Positions 55,739 through 64,000 of a stretch of DNA of 64,000 nucleotides are shown here, piece by piece. A model generated the notes under the pieces. That model made no database searches. It saw nothing but the letters and a program-made list of their open reading frames with translations, and had not been told where the DNA came from. How positions within the stretch are numbered: the stretch's first letter is position 1; every line of letters starts with the position of its first letter. Source of the stretch: Methylobacterium currus (lineage in GTDB: Bacteria; Pseudomonadota; Alphaproteobacteria; Rhizobiales; Beijerinckiaceae); the NCBI RefSeq assembly GCF_003058325.1, contig NZ_CP028843.1, positions 2,328,001 to 2,392,000 of the forward strand, in the 5' to 3' direction. The translations under genes and the position numbers were made by a program.

Positions 55739-56893
55739 CTACCCCCCCGCCGCCGGCACCGCCGCGATGCCGGCCCCCGCGGCCCAGGCCCCGAGATCCT
55801 GCTTGCGGATCGCCGCCGCCATCATGTCGGGGAAGAGATCGGGCGTGCAGGCGAAGGCGGGGACGCCGAGGCCGGCGAGGCGGGCGGCGAGCGCCCGGTC
55901 GTAGGAGGGCGCGCCCTCGTCGGAGAGGGCCAGCAAGGCCACCACCTGCACCCCAGCCGTGACCAGGCGCTGGGCCTGGGCGAGCAGCCCCGCCTCGACC
56001 CCGCCCTCGTAGAGGTCGGAGATCAGCACCAGCACCGTGTCCTCGGGCCGCGTGATGCGGGAGGCGCAATAGCCAATCGCCCGGTTGATGTCGGTGCCGC
56101 CGCCGAGCTGGACCGAGAACAGCACCTCGACCGGATCGTCCATCTCGTCGGTAAGGTCGACGATCTCGGTGTCGAACACCACGAGCCGCGTCGAAATTGC
56201 GGGCAGAGAGGCCATCACCGCTCCGAAGATGCTCGAATAGACCACGGAATTCGCCATCGAGCCGGACTGGTCGATGCACAGGATCACGTCCTTCAGCGAG
56301 CCGCGGCTCTTGCGACCGTGGCCGAGGCGGGTCTCCGGGATGATGGTGCGGTACTCGGCCTGGTAGTGGCGCAGGTTCGCCCGGATGGTGCGGTGCCAGT
56401 CGATCTCGGCGTGGCGCGGCCGGCGGTTGAGGCTGGCGCGGTCGATCGCCCCGTTGACCGCCTGGCGCAGGGGCTCCTCCAGCCGCTTCATCAGCTCGTC
56501 CACGACCTTGCGCACCACGAGGCGCGCGGTCTCCCTGGTGCGCCCGCCCAGCAGGCCGCGCATCGAGATCAGGGTCGAGACGAGGTTCACGTCGGGCTGG
56601 AGCGCTTCCAGCATCTCCGGCTCGGTCAGCATCCGCTTGAGGTCGAGCCGCTCGAAGGCGTCGCGCTGCATCACCTGCACGACCGAGGCCGGGAAGTAGT
56701 CGCGGATGTCGCCGAGCCAGCGCGGCACGGAGGGGGCAGAGGCGCCCAGGCCCCCCTTGCGGTCGGAATCGTAGAGGGCGCCGAGCGCCCGGTCGAGGCG
56801 CTGGTCGCGTTCGCCTAAAGAACAGCCGGTGCCCTCCGCGGCCCCTCCGCCGAGGACGAGGCGCCAGCGGCGCAGGCGGTCCGTCTCGCTCAT
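55739..56893 (-). CDS. VWA-domain protein of the MoxR/SWIM cluster
   Basis: 384 aa. N-terminal helical region, then a von Willebrand A domain from about residue 205 with the metal-ion-dependent adhesion motif ILCIDQSGSMANSVVYSS, LVVFDTEIVDLTDEM, the Thr/Gly site QLGGGTDINRAI and VLVLISDLYEGG. Last gene of a five-gene operon, overlapping the DUF5682 gene by 4 bp. VWA proteins coupled to MoxR ATPases act in metal insertion, complex maturation or protein remodelling. Confidence 0.9.
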   Translation of the reverse strand: MSETDRLRRWRLVLGGGAAEGTGCSLGERDQRLDRALGALYDSDRKGGLGASAPSVPRWLGDIRDYFPASVVQVMQRDAFERLDLKRMLTEPEMLEALQPDVNLVSTLISMRGLLGGRTRETARLVVRKVVDELMKRLEEPLRQAVNGAIDRASLNRRPRHAEIDWHRTIRANLRHYQAEYRTIIPETRLGHGRKSRGSLKDVILCIDQSGSMANSVVYSSIFGAVMASLPAISTRLVVFDTEIVDLTDEMDDPVEVLFSVQLGGGTDINRAIGYCASRITRPEDTVLVLISDLYEGGVEAGLLAQAQRLVTAGVQVVALLALSDEGAPSYDRALAARLAGLGVPAFACTPDLFPDMMAAAIRKQDLGAWAAGAGIAAVPAAGG

Positions 56894-59229
56894 GCGGCGT
56901 CTCCGGTCTCGGCGGGCTCGTTCTTCGCAGGCTCGTTCTTGGCGGGCTCAGGGCCGAGCAGCAGGCGCAGGATCGGCAGCACGCAAGCGGCGCGGCGGGA
57001 ATCGAAGCCCTCCGGCCCCTCCTCCCCCGGCGCTGGCCCGCCCGGGCGGGCCAGCGCCTCGCCGATCGCCCGGCGCTCGGCCGGGGCGAGGGTCGCGAAG
57101 GTGCGGCGGACCAGCGGCAGCAATTCGGTGAACAGGGCGTCGTCGAGGCCGGACAGCCACTCGTCGACGACGCCGAGCAGGCCCTGGCCGTGGATCAGGA
57201 CGGTGCCGCTCTCCTCCAGGAAACCCTCGATCCAGGCGGCGGCCGGCACCGCGCCCGCCGCGCGCGACAGGGCGAGGCGCAAGCGGGTGCCGGCCTCCCC
57301 GGCGTCGATGGCGCGCTCGTCGAACAGCAGGCGCACGGCGCGACCGACGACGCGGCCATGGACATGGTCCTGGTCGGCGAGCGCCCGCAACGCCTCCTGC
57401 CAGGCCGCCTTCAGCGCCGGATCCTCCAGGAGCGCGACCGCGCCCGAGACGGCGACGATGCGGGCCTTCGCCGCCCTGGCGGCCTCGTCGTCGAGGCTCT
57501 GGCAGGCGGCGACGAGGCCGGCAGCGGCCCGGGGCACCAGGCCGCGCACCAGGGCCAGCACCGGTTCGGTGTCGGAGGAGCGCACCGAGCCGTAGCGGGC
57601 AAGCTCCGCCAGCGCCGGCAGGGCGTCCATCAGGTCGAACACGTCGGCCGAGACCGCGGCGCGGTCGTCGAGGGCCCGGACCACCTGGGCGGTCGCCTCG
57701 GGCAGGTCGGCGTCGAGCAGGGTGCCGATCAGGCCCGACAATTCGGCGACGCGCTGCGCGCCCCGGGCACGGGACTTCACCCGCGCGGCGGCGGCCTCCG
57801 CCACCGTGCCGCCCTCGGCCGAGGCCGCCACCAGCTCCACCACCCAGTCCGGCTGCCAGGCGAGGAACCACGCCTCCTTGAAGGTGCCGCGCCCGCGCGC
57901 CTCGCGCCGCGTGCCCCAGGGCACGCCGATCAGCGCCAGCCGGTTGAGGAAGTGGCTGCGGGCAAGGTCCGTCTCCTTGCGCAGGTCGAGGACGAGGTCG
58001 CCCGCCGCCGCGCCGGGCTTCAGGCGCAGGCGCTTGGCTTGCGCCTCGAAATCGGCCTCGACCGGCGTGCCGGGGCTGTCGGGCGGGGTGGCGCCGAGGC
58101 GCTCGCCGATGACGAGCTTGCGCCGGATCAGCCCCATCGGCGCCGGGTCGGCGAAGCAGAGCGTCGCCTGCGTCGCCTCGTCGAGGTCGTCGAGGGAGGG
58201 GCGCGACCGGCCGCGGAACGCCGCCAGGGCCTCGGCGAGGCGCGCCGCCTCGATCACCGAAGCGGGCGAGGCGTCGAGGTCTTCCTCCCGCAGGAGCGCG
58301 GCGGCCCGGGCGAGCCAGCGGGCGGCGACGCGCCCCTCGTGGTGCCACAGCGTGTCGTACCATTCCGGCGACAGTACCCCGGCGCGGTAGCCGGAGGCGG
58401 TAGCCAGCCGCTCGTAGGACCAGGGCGCCCAGGCGGCCGCCACCTTGGTCTTGGGCAGACCCTTGAGCGTCGCAGCGTCGGCAGAGGCCTGGCCCTTGGC
58501 GTCGTGGCGCGCCAGCGCCGGCACGTGCCAGGCGCCGCAGATCACGGCGATCCGCGAAAACTCCTCCTTGGCGGCCTTGCGGATCGCCGCCCGCATATGG
58601 GCCTCGCGGGCCTCCTCGCGGATCCCGTCCTCCGGGTCGGGCTCGGCGCCGTCGCGCAGGGCGCCCATCGCCTCGGCGATCGCCGCGAACACGTCACCGT
58701 CGGCGCCGGCCCGGCTTTCCACCAGGGCGTCCCACCAGCGCTCGCCGTCCGGATAGCCGGCGGCGGCGGCCAGCTCGCCGAGGGGATCGCGGCGGATCGC
58801 GGCCGGGGCCGGAACCGTCGATGGGTCGCCCGGCTCCGCCGCGGCTTCGGCGACCGGCTCCCCGTCGACCGGTGCGCCCTCCGGCGGCTCAGGTCGCGCG
58901 CCGAAGCCGTCGGCGAGCTGGTGGGCATGCGGCAGGTCGATGAAGCGGATCGCCGCTCCCGCCGAGAGGCCATGGCGCATCGCCACCCATTCGGGCGAGA
59001 AGGCCGCGAAGGGGAAGAACGCGCAGTCGCGCGGCCGGTCGGGCCGGTAGACGAGGAGCGCCACGGGCGGCGCCATCGCCTCGTGGGCGACGAGGGGGAT
59101 CAGCGCGTCGGCATCCGGCGGTCCCTCGATCAGGAGGCAATCGGGCGCGAACTCGGCGAGCGCCGCACGGAGCGAGCGGGCCGAGCCGGGGCCGTGATGG
59201 CGGATGCCGAAGAGGCGGATAGTGGGCAT
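56890..59229 (-). CDS. DUF5682-type large protein of the MoxR/VWA cluster
   Basis: 779 aa cytoplasmic. The N-terminal 250 residues have an alpha/beta pattern resembling the TraB/ChaN/erythromycin-esterase superfamily: LFGIRHHGPGSARSLRAAL, CLLIEGPPDADALIPL, VALLVY and later IAVICGAWHVPAL. The remaining part is helical, with LGATPP and DLRKETDLARSHFLNRL. Function unknown. 9 bp after the MoxR stop and overlapping the VWA start (ATGA). Assigned from wording of the N-terminal motif and neighbours. Confidence 0.82.
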   Translation of the reverse strand: MPTIRLFGIRHHGPGSARSLRAALAEFAPDCLLIEGPPDADALIPLVAHEAMAPPVALLVYRPDRPRDCAFFPFAAFSPEWVAMRHGLSAGAAIRFIDLPHAHQLADGFGARPEPPEGAPVDGEPVAEAAAEPGDPSTVPAPAAIRRDPLGELAAAAGYPDGERWWDALVESRAGADGDVFAAIAEAMGALRDGAEPDPEDGIREEAREAHMRAAIRKAAKEEFSRIAVICGAWHVPALARHDAKGQASADAATLKGLPKTKVAAAWAPWSYERLATASGYRAGVLSPEWYDTLWHHEGRVAARWLARAAALLREEDLDASPASVIEAARLAEALAAFRGRSRPSLDDLDEATQATLCFADPAPMGLIRRKLVIGERLGATPPDSPGTPVEADFEAQAKRLRLKPGAAAGDLVLDLRKETDLARSHFLNRLALIGVPWGTRREARGRGTFKEAWFLAWQPDWVVELVAASAEGGTVAEAAAARVKSRARGAQRVAELSGLIGTLLDADLPEATAQVVRALDDRAAVSADVFDLMDALPALAELARYGSVRSSDTEPVLALVRGLVPRAAAGLVAACQSLDDEAARAAKARIVAVSGAVALLEDPALKAAWQEALRALADQDHVHGRVVGRAVRLLFDERAIDAGEAGTRLRLALSRAAGAVPAAAWIEGFLEESGTVLIHGQGLLGVVDEWLSGLDDALFTELLPLVRRTFATLAPAERRAIGEALARPGGPAPGEEGPEGFDSRRAACVLPILRLLLGPEPAKNEPAKNEPAETGDAA

Positions 59230-59238
59230 CGCTTGAGG

Positions 59239-60330
59239 TCACGCGCTCGCGCGGGCGGCCTTGTAGAAGTCCTTCCAGCCGTCGCGCTCCTTGACCACGG
59301 TCTCGAGATATTCGCGCCAGACGATCGCGTCCTGCACCGGGTCCTTCACCACAGCGCCGGAGATGCCCGAGACGAGGTCGCCGGCCGAGAGGCGGCCGTC
59401 GCCGAAATGCGCGGCGAGGGCGAGCCCGCTGCCGACGACGCTGATGGCCTCGGCGGTCGAGAGCGTGCCCGAGGGCTGCTTGACCTTGCTCTTGCCGTCC
59501 ACCGTCACGCCCTCGCGCAACTCGCGGAAGATCGTGACGACGCGGCGGATCTGGTCGGCGCCCGGCGGCTCGGCCGGGATCTCGAAGGCGCGGCCGAGCG
59601 ACGCGACCCGGGTCTCGACGATGGCGATCTCCGCCTCGATCGTCGCGGGAGGGGGCAGCACCACGGTGTTGAAGCGGCGCTTGAGGGCGCTCGACAGCTC
59701 GTTGACGCCCCGATCCCGGTTGTTGGCCGTCGCGATGAGGTTGAAGCCCTTCTGCGCGGGCACCTCCTCGTTCAGCTCGGGGATCGGCAGGGTTTTTTCC
59801 GACAGGACGGTGATGAAGCTGTCCTGCGTCTCGGACGGGATGCGGGTCAGCTCCTCGACCCGGGCGATGCGGCCTTCCGACATTGCCCGCATCACCGGCG
59901 AGGCGACCACCGCCTCGCGGCTCGGCCCCTTGGCGAGCAGCAGCGCGTAGTTCCAGCCGTAGCGGATCGCCTCCTCGCTGGTGCCGGCGGTGCCCTGGAC
60001 GATCAGCCGCGACGTGCCGCAGATCGCCGCCGCCAGATGCTCGCTGACCCAGCTCTTGGCGGTGCCGGGCACGCCGAGCAGCAGGAGCGCCCGGTCGGTG
60101 GCGAGCGTCGCCACCGCGACCTCCATCAGGCGCCGGTCGCCGATGTATTTCGGGGTGATCGTCTGGCCCGAGGCCAGCGTGCCGCCCATCAGGTAGGTGA
60201 CGACCGCTTGCGGCGACATCTGCCAGTTCGGCGGGCGCGGCCGGTCGTCGGCTTGGCGCAGGGCGGCGATCTCCTCGGCGAAGGCGTCCTCGGCGGACTG
60301 GCGGAGTTGTGCGGCTTTGGTCGACGTCAT
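59239..60330 (-). CDS. MoxR-type AAA+ ATPase
   Basis: 363 aa. Walker A LLLGVPGTAKSWVSEHLA (about residues 82-99). The Walker B position reads GRIARVEELTRIP, with Glu-Glu where most members have Asp-Glu. Sensor/second-region NLIATANNRDRGVNELSSAL with arginine finger KRRFNTV. C-terminal lid helices follow. Should remodel a client together with the VWA protein encoded two genes downstream. 60 bp after the DUF5691-type gene, 9 bp before the DUF5682 gene. Confidence 0.92.
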   Translation of the reverse strand: MTSTKAAQLRQSAEDAFAEEIAALRQADDRPRPPNWQMSPQAVVTYLMGGTLASGQTITPKYIGDRRLMEVAVATLATDRALLLLGVPGTAKSWVSEHLAAAICGTSRLIVQGTAGTSEEAIRYGWNYALLLAKGPSREAVVASPVMRAMSEGRIARVEELTRIPSETQDSFITVLSEKTLPIPELNEEVPAQKGFNLIATANNRDRGVNELSSALKRRFNTVVLPPPATIEAEIAIVETRVASLGRAFEIPAEPPGADQIRRVVTIFRELREGVTVDGKSKVKQPSGTLSTAEAISVVGSGLALAAHFGDGRLSAGDLVSGISGAVVKDPVQDAIVWREYLETVVKERDGWKDFYKAARASA

Positions 60331-60390
60331 CCTCGGGCTGTCTCCTCGGTGCGTGTCGGGCCGACGGGCTGATGCGTCAGGCCGTCGAGA

Positions 60391-61941
60391 TCAGGGTTGG
60401 AACTCGCGCCGGATCGCGACGCGCAGCTCCAGCGTCTCGGCGAGGCTCATGACCTGCTGGCGCAGGCGGTCGCCCCCCTCCTCCTCCGGCAGCCGCGCGG
60501 CGAGCGCCGCCGCGGTCGCGGCGATGTCCTCGCCCGGCCACAGCCGCTCGCCGAGGCGGCCGATCACGTACGGTTTGGCGAGGTCGCGCCGCAGGTCGTC
60601 GGAGCCGCGGATGACGAAGGCGAGCCAGTCGATCAGCGCGGCGCTGAACCGCTCGGAGAACGAGTCCGGCCCCTTCGCCAGTATGGCCAGGACCGCCTCG
60701 ATCTTGCGGGCGCGGATCAGCTCCGTCACCCGCGCCTCCCACTCGGGCTCGGGCAGGAGGTCGAGGGCCTGCACCCACCGACCGAGCAGCTCGTTGGTGC
60801 GCCGGAGACCCGACACCTTGCCCTCGTAGGCCTCGGCCAGAAGATCGGCGATGTCCCTCGCCCAGGCCGGATCGCCCTCGCGCGCGACGGCCGAGAACAG
60901 GCCCTGGACGATCGGCTCCGCCCATTCGCTGCGCAAGGCCAGCTCGATCCAGAGCCGCGGCGGATGCCCCGCGAAGGCGTGGAGCGGCGCGCGCGCCAGG
61001 ATGTCCCGCAACAGCCCGGCCCGGACGCCGCCGCCGCGCTGCTCCCAGGCATGGGGCTCGACGCCGTCGCGGGCGAGCGCGGGGGATTCCTCCGGCAGGG
61101 TCACGACCAGCTCGTGCGTCGCGCTCCGCAAGAGGCGGCTCTTGCTCTCGATGACGAGCGCGGTGGTCGCCCGCACCGCCATGCGCGAGGCGTAGAGCGA
61201 GCGGGGGAGGCGCGGCAGCAGGCGTTGGGCGGCCTCGCGCACGCCCCCGGCCCGGTCGTCGAGGCAGGCTTCGAGGAAGGGCGCGTCGGCCTCGGACAGC
61301 CCGGTCCACAGGGTGCCGACCAGGGCCTCACGGATATCGGCCTTCTCCTTGCGGAAGACCGCCTCCAGCGCCATCCGCGCGCCCTCCGGGTCGCGGGCCC
61401 GAAGATCCGCGAAGGCGGCGCGGCGCCCGGCCAGGGTGCCCTCGGTCCAGTCGGAAGCGGCCGGCGCCGCGGCCGGGTCCTCGCCGCAGGCGCGCGCCAG
61501 CCAGTCGAGTTCGGCGCCGGCGACGGCGCCGACCGTCTCCGGCAGGTGTTGCGTGTGGCGCAACAGGGCCTGGTGCAGCCAGGCCGGCGGGCGCATCCCC
61601 GCGGCGGCCGCGAGGTCGAACCACTCGCGCAGGCGCTCGCGCGTCGCGTAGCCGCCGGTGAGGAGGGCGTAGAGCCGGTTGGCGGCGGCGGGCGGGCATT
61701 CGGGCCCGGCCGGCTCCCGGACGGCCACCGGCTCCATGGCGTCGGCCGCGAGATCGAGCCCGGCGAGGTGGTGGATGCCGTGCAGGGCGAGGCGCGCCAG
61801 CAGGGCGCTGCCGGGATCGGCCTCCGTCACGAGATCCCCGAGGGGCCCGGGGCCCCCAGGCGGCGCGCGCTCGGCGCCGAGGAGCGCGGCGGCCAGGATC
61901 GGCTCCCAGCCATCCGCGGCGAGGTCGGTCGAGTCCATCAT
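60391..61941 (-). CDS. DUF5691-type helical-repeat protein
   Basis: 516 aa, cytoplasmic, helical. The first part has EPILAAALLGAERAPPGGPG and NRLYALLTGGYATRERLREW; the middle repeats two-helix units (ALVGTLWTGLSEADAPFLEACLDDR, GGVREAAQRLLPRLPRSLY) like HEAT repeats. Ends with GDRLRQQVMSLAETLELRVAIRREF. No catalytic motif. Adjacent to SWIM-domain and MoxR genes on the same strand. Function unknown; HEAT-like form suggests a client-binding adaptor. Confidence 0.8.
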   Translation of the reverse strand: MMDSTDLAADGWEPILAAALLGAERAPPGGPGPLGDLVTEADPGSALLARLALHGIHHLAGLDLAADAMEPVAVREPAGPECPPAAANRLYALLTGGYATRERLREWFDLAAAAGMRPPAWLHQALLRHTQHLPETVGAVAGAELDWLARACGEDPAAAPAASDWTEGTLAGRRAAFADLRARDPEGARMALEAVFRKEKADIREALVGTLWTGLSEADAPFLEACLDDRAGGVREAAQRLLPRLPRSLYASRMAVRATTALVIESKSRLLRSATHELVVTLPEESPALARDGVEPHAWEQRGGGVRAGLLRDILARAPLHAFAGHPPRLWIELALRSEWAEPIVQGLFSAVAREGDPAWARDIADLLAEAYEGKVSGLRRTNELLGRWVQALDLLPEPEWEARVTELIRARKIEAVLAILAKGPDSFSERFSAALIDWLAFVIRGSDDLRRDLAKPYVIGRLGERLWPGEDIAATAAALAARLPEEEGGDRLRQQVMSLAETLELRVAIRREFQP

Positions 61942-61965
61942 GTTGAGATCACCCGCCTCGCGCCT

Positions 61966-62010
61966 TGTCTCGTCACGTCATGTCCCGTCACGCCATGTCC
62001 CGTCAGGCCA
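61966..62010. repeat. Three 15-bp tandem repeats between SWIM and DUF5691 genes
   Basis: TGTCTCGTCACGTCA, TGTCCCGTCACGCCA and TGTCCCGTCAGGCCA in succession. The third copy covers the stop codon of the SWIM protein gene, so gene end and repeat are fused. Confidence 0.8.
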
Positions 62011-63376
62011 CTTGCAGCAGGACGGCTTGCGAGGCCTCGGCGGGCATCGCGTAGAGGCGGCCCCCGATCGCGAGGGCCAGGGGGCTGAGGCCGTGGCCGT
62101 CATGCAGGCCGAACAGGCCGACCGGGCGCCCGCCCGCGACCGCGAGCAGGCTCGGCAGGCGCGGATCGCTCCGCAGCGGCAGGCAGCCGGTCGCGTCGCC
62201 GGCCGCGAAGGCGACCGCGCCGGCGCCCACAGGAGGCAGCCGGCCGAGCCGCACGCCGGCGAGGCAGACCGGCCAGCGCTCCGTCCAGGGCGAGCGGGCG
62301 AGCGCCGCCGCGAAGGCGTCCCGCGCCGCCGCGACGCTGCCGCCGCCGGGCAGGCCGGGCTCCGCCGCCGGGCCGGCGCGCCCGTCACGAAAGACCGCCC
62401 GCAGGGGCGGGTCGCCGGGCTGGAAGGCGAGCGCCCCGCAAAAATCCTGGCCGGCGGCGGGAGCCGGCGGCAGGGGCGAGCCGGCGGTGCCGTAATCGAG
62501 CACCTGCGCCAGGGCACCGGTGCGGCGGCCGACGAGCCAGACCGAGCGGGCGGTCAGCCTGTCCTCCTCCTCGATCGCGTGGGCCAGCACCGCCCAGTCG
62601 TCGGCGTGGTCCGGCCGCGCCGCCATTTCCTCGGCGGTCACCGGATAGCCCAGCGCCGCGCGCGCGCCCGCCGCCTGCCCGGGCGCCAGGGCGTCGAGAC
62701 GGCGCGCGGCACGCGCCAGCAGGGCGATGCGCCCGAGGGCGAGGCCCAAAGCCGCCTCCGGCCGGGCGCTGCCTGCTTGCGGCGCCGCCGCGATCAGCCC
62801 CGGCAGGGCGCGCACCCGGCGGGCGAGGCCCGGGGCCTGGCCGTCGACGAGGCGCCCCGCCATGCGGTCCCAGAAGGCGTAAGGCTCGGCGCGGGCAGCG
62901 GCGAGGCCGCGGCGCATCAGGTCCCGCAGCCAGAGATCCAGCTCGTCGAGGGCGGCCGCGACCTTCTCCTCGCGGGCCTGCCGGCGCTTGGCCTGCGCCT
63001 TCTCGTCGACGGGCTTGGCCGGTGCGGCGGCCTTCGTCTCGGCCGCGGCGGCGCGGCTCTCGCGGCCCTTGGACCAGGCCGCGACCCAGTCCGGCGGCTC
63101 CGCCTCGGGCAGGCTTGCGGCGGCATCGACCAGCATCAGACCGAGGCCGTGCTTGCACGGGAATTTCCGGCTCGGGCAGGTGCATTTCGAGGCCGGACCG
63201 GCGAGGTCGGCGACGGTGCGGTAGGGGCTGGCACCGCTGCCCTTGATCTCGCCCCAGATCACCGTTCCGGCCCGGCCGAGTCCGCTCCATTTCTGGGGCT
63301 TGGCCTGGTCCTGCCCGGCCTTGCGGCTCGCGGCATCGGGGGCGAGGTCGAGGATCTGTGCAGTCGTCAGGCTCAT
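62003..63376 (-). CDS. SWIM zinc-finger domain protein
   Basis: 457 aa. SWIM domain at about residues 55-85: KCTCPSRKFPCKHGLGLML (CxCx-CxH), preceded by ASPYRTVADLAGP. The rest is helical, with a Lys/Ala/Glu-rich linker (residues 110-150) and a C-terminal beta-containing part (VCLAGVRLGRLPPVGAGA, GLFGLHDGHGLSPLALAIGG). SWIM domains bind nucleic acid or protein. First gene of the five-gene cluster, 61 bp before DUF5691. ATG at 63376 preferred because the conserved part begins at SLTTAQILDLAPD. Confidence 0.88.
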   Translation of the reverse strand: MSLTTAQILDLAPDAASRKAGQDQAKPQKWSGLGRAGTVIWGEIKGSGASPYRTVADLAGPASKCTCPSRKFPCKHGLGLMLVDAAASLPEAEPPDWVAAWSKGRESRAAAAETKAAAPAKPVDEKAQAKRRQAREEKVAAALDELDLWLRDLMRRGLAAARAEPYAFWDRMAGRLVDGQAPGLARRVRALPGLIAAAPQAGSARPEAALGLALGRIALLARAARRLDALAPGQAAGARAALGYPVTAEEMAARPDHADDWAVLAHAIEEEDRLTARSVWLVGRRTGALAQVLDYGTAGSPLPPAPAAGQDFCGALAFQPGDPPLRAVFRDGRAGPAAEPGLPGGGSVAAARDAFAAALARSPWTERWPVCLAGVRLGRLPPVGAGAVAFAAGDATGCLPLRSDPRLPSLLAVAGGRPVGLFGLHDGHGLSPLALAIGGRLYAMPAEASQAVLLQVA

Positions 63377-63584
63377 GCGGCGGCCGGCTGTCTGTCCGTG
63401 CAACGTGTCTGGCGTGGGGGCCAGTCTGCACGAAACGATGTCGCAGGCAAGCTTGGCCATAAACACAAGATCAGATGCCGCTACACTTTACATTAATTCC
63501 AAGAATGATCTTGACGGCCGACCAGTACGCGGATTGCCAGCTCAGGCGCATGGATCCGACGCCGGCGATCGTCTTGTGCGCATC

Positions 63585-64000
63585 TCAGGACGAGCGCTCT
63601 GTCGCTTCGTCATTGTGCAACGGGACGCCTCCTCCCACGGGTGCACGGGAGCGTCGGAGGCGCGAAAGAAGAAGGAGGGTGCGAAGGCTGCCCTGTCCAC
63701 GCAGTCCGGCCCGGCGACGCCACGCTGCAGGATCAGGCAGGCGAGGACGAGCGCCACCGCGCCGGCGATCGAGGCGACGACGACGGTGGTGACCCGGGCC
63801 CGGTCGCCGGAAGCCGCGGCGGTCTCGCCGGCCCGGCAGGCCTGCGGCGATCGCCTTGGTTTCCGTCTCGAAGGCGTCGATCACGGTCATCGAGCTGTCG
63901 GAGACGATGCGGTTCACCACCGCCCCGTGTCGGGTCCGATCAAGCTGGACCTCGGAGGCCACCCTGCCGGTGGCGACTCGCGGCCGAGCACCCTGGCAGG
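63585..64000 (-). pseudogene. Frameshifted remnant of a membrane sensor protein, runs off right edge
   Basis: From the right edge one frame reads VASEVQLDRTRHGAVVNRIV and SDSSMTVIDAFETETKAIAAG (to about 63840), a helical sensor-like segment. A shifted frame then continues with DRARVTTVVVASIAGAVALV and LACLILQRG, a TM helix, and after that loses coding character. It resembles the N-terminal sensor plus TM2 of a chemoreceptor or histidine kinase. Borders approximate. Confidence 0.35.

Noticed and set aside
57190..60372. Very long open frame on the plus strand opposite the DUF5682 and MoxR genes
   Set aside because: Low-complexity Arg/Gly/Ala/Pro-type translation, typical antisense shadow in high-GC DNA; the minus strand has clear motifs and operon spacing.

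Overview
The window is a high-GC chromosomal segment (GC mostly around 70% by eye, strong G/C third-position bias). Gene content and order (RNase E with a long acidic/Arg-rich tail, scsC/dsbA-like–accB–accC–aat, glnK–amtB, EcfG-like sigma factor, CsbD proteins, LOV kinase, PrpE) point to an alphaproteobacterium of the order Hyphomicrobiales, most likely Methylobacterium or a close relative. No rRNA, tRNA, CRISPR array or intact transposase was recognised.

Layout. 1-3.4 kb: 3' part of rne with a good intrinsic terminator, then a soluble chemoreceptor. 3.4-6.7 kb: an ECF42-type cluster (YCII/DGPF protein, TPR-containing sigma factor, two VOC/PhnB-like proteins, one SRPBCC protein) in which two genes are preceded by near-identical promoter-like motifs. 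6.7-10.2 kb: sulfatase, methyltransferase, aminotransferase. 10.3-14.6 kb: ScsC-like thiol oxidoreductase, accB, accC, a small secreted protein, aat. 14.8-17.4 kb: TonB-dependent receptor. 17.7-20.9 kb: three adjacent all-helical proteins that look like a tripartite alpha-pore-forming toxin (HBL/NHE/Ahl type). 21.1-23.3 kb: NarX/NarL-type two-component pair. 23.4-28.3 kb: hypothetical protein, ubiquinone hydroxylase, TesB, and glnK-amtB behind a sigma-54 promoter.

28.4-29.8 kb is a strikingly AT-rich insert with one multi-spanning membrane protein of unknown function. Then come ftsK, an Old Yellow Enzyme, a GAF-EAL phosphodiesterase, prpE, a frameshifted HTH regulator remnant, an outer-membrane protein and a LOV hybrid histidine kinase (to 42.0 kb). 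42.1-45.6 kb is a small catabolic operon (cupin dioxygenase, MFS transporter, SDR, IclR regulator), followed by a dead sugE (SMR) gene and a Crp/Fnr regulator. 47.0-48.2 kb is non-coding and carries two perfect hairpins. 48.2-49.8 kb is a general-stress group (EcfG-like sigma, two CsbD-type proteins), then an Hsp70-like protein. 51.2-54.6 kb is an organosulfur set (periplasmic binding protein, LLM monooxygenase, acyl-CoA-dehydrogenase-like oxidoreductase) without its permease or ATPase. 55.3 kb holds a Tat-exported single-repeat tachylectin-like protein.

55.7-63.4 kb is a five-gene operon-like cluster (SWIM zinc-finger protein, DUF5691-type protein, MoxR AAA ATPase, DUF5682-type protein, VWA protein). 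Its architecture is that of a MoxR/VWA chaperone-like system of unknown job. With the toxin cluster it is the best candidate for an undescribed system. The right edge holds a frameshifted sensor-protein remnant.
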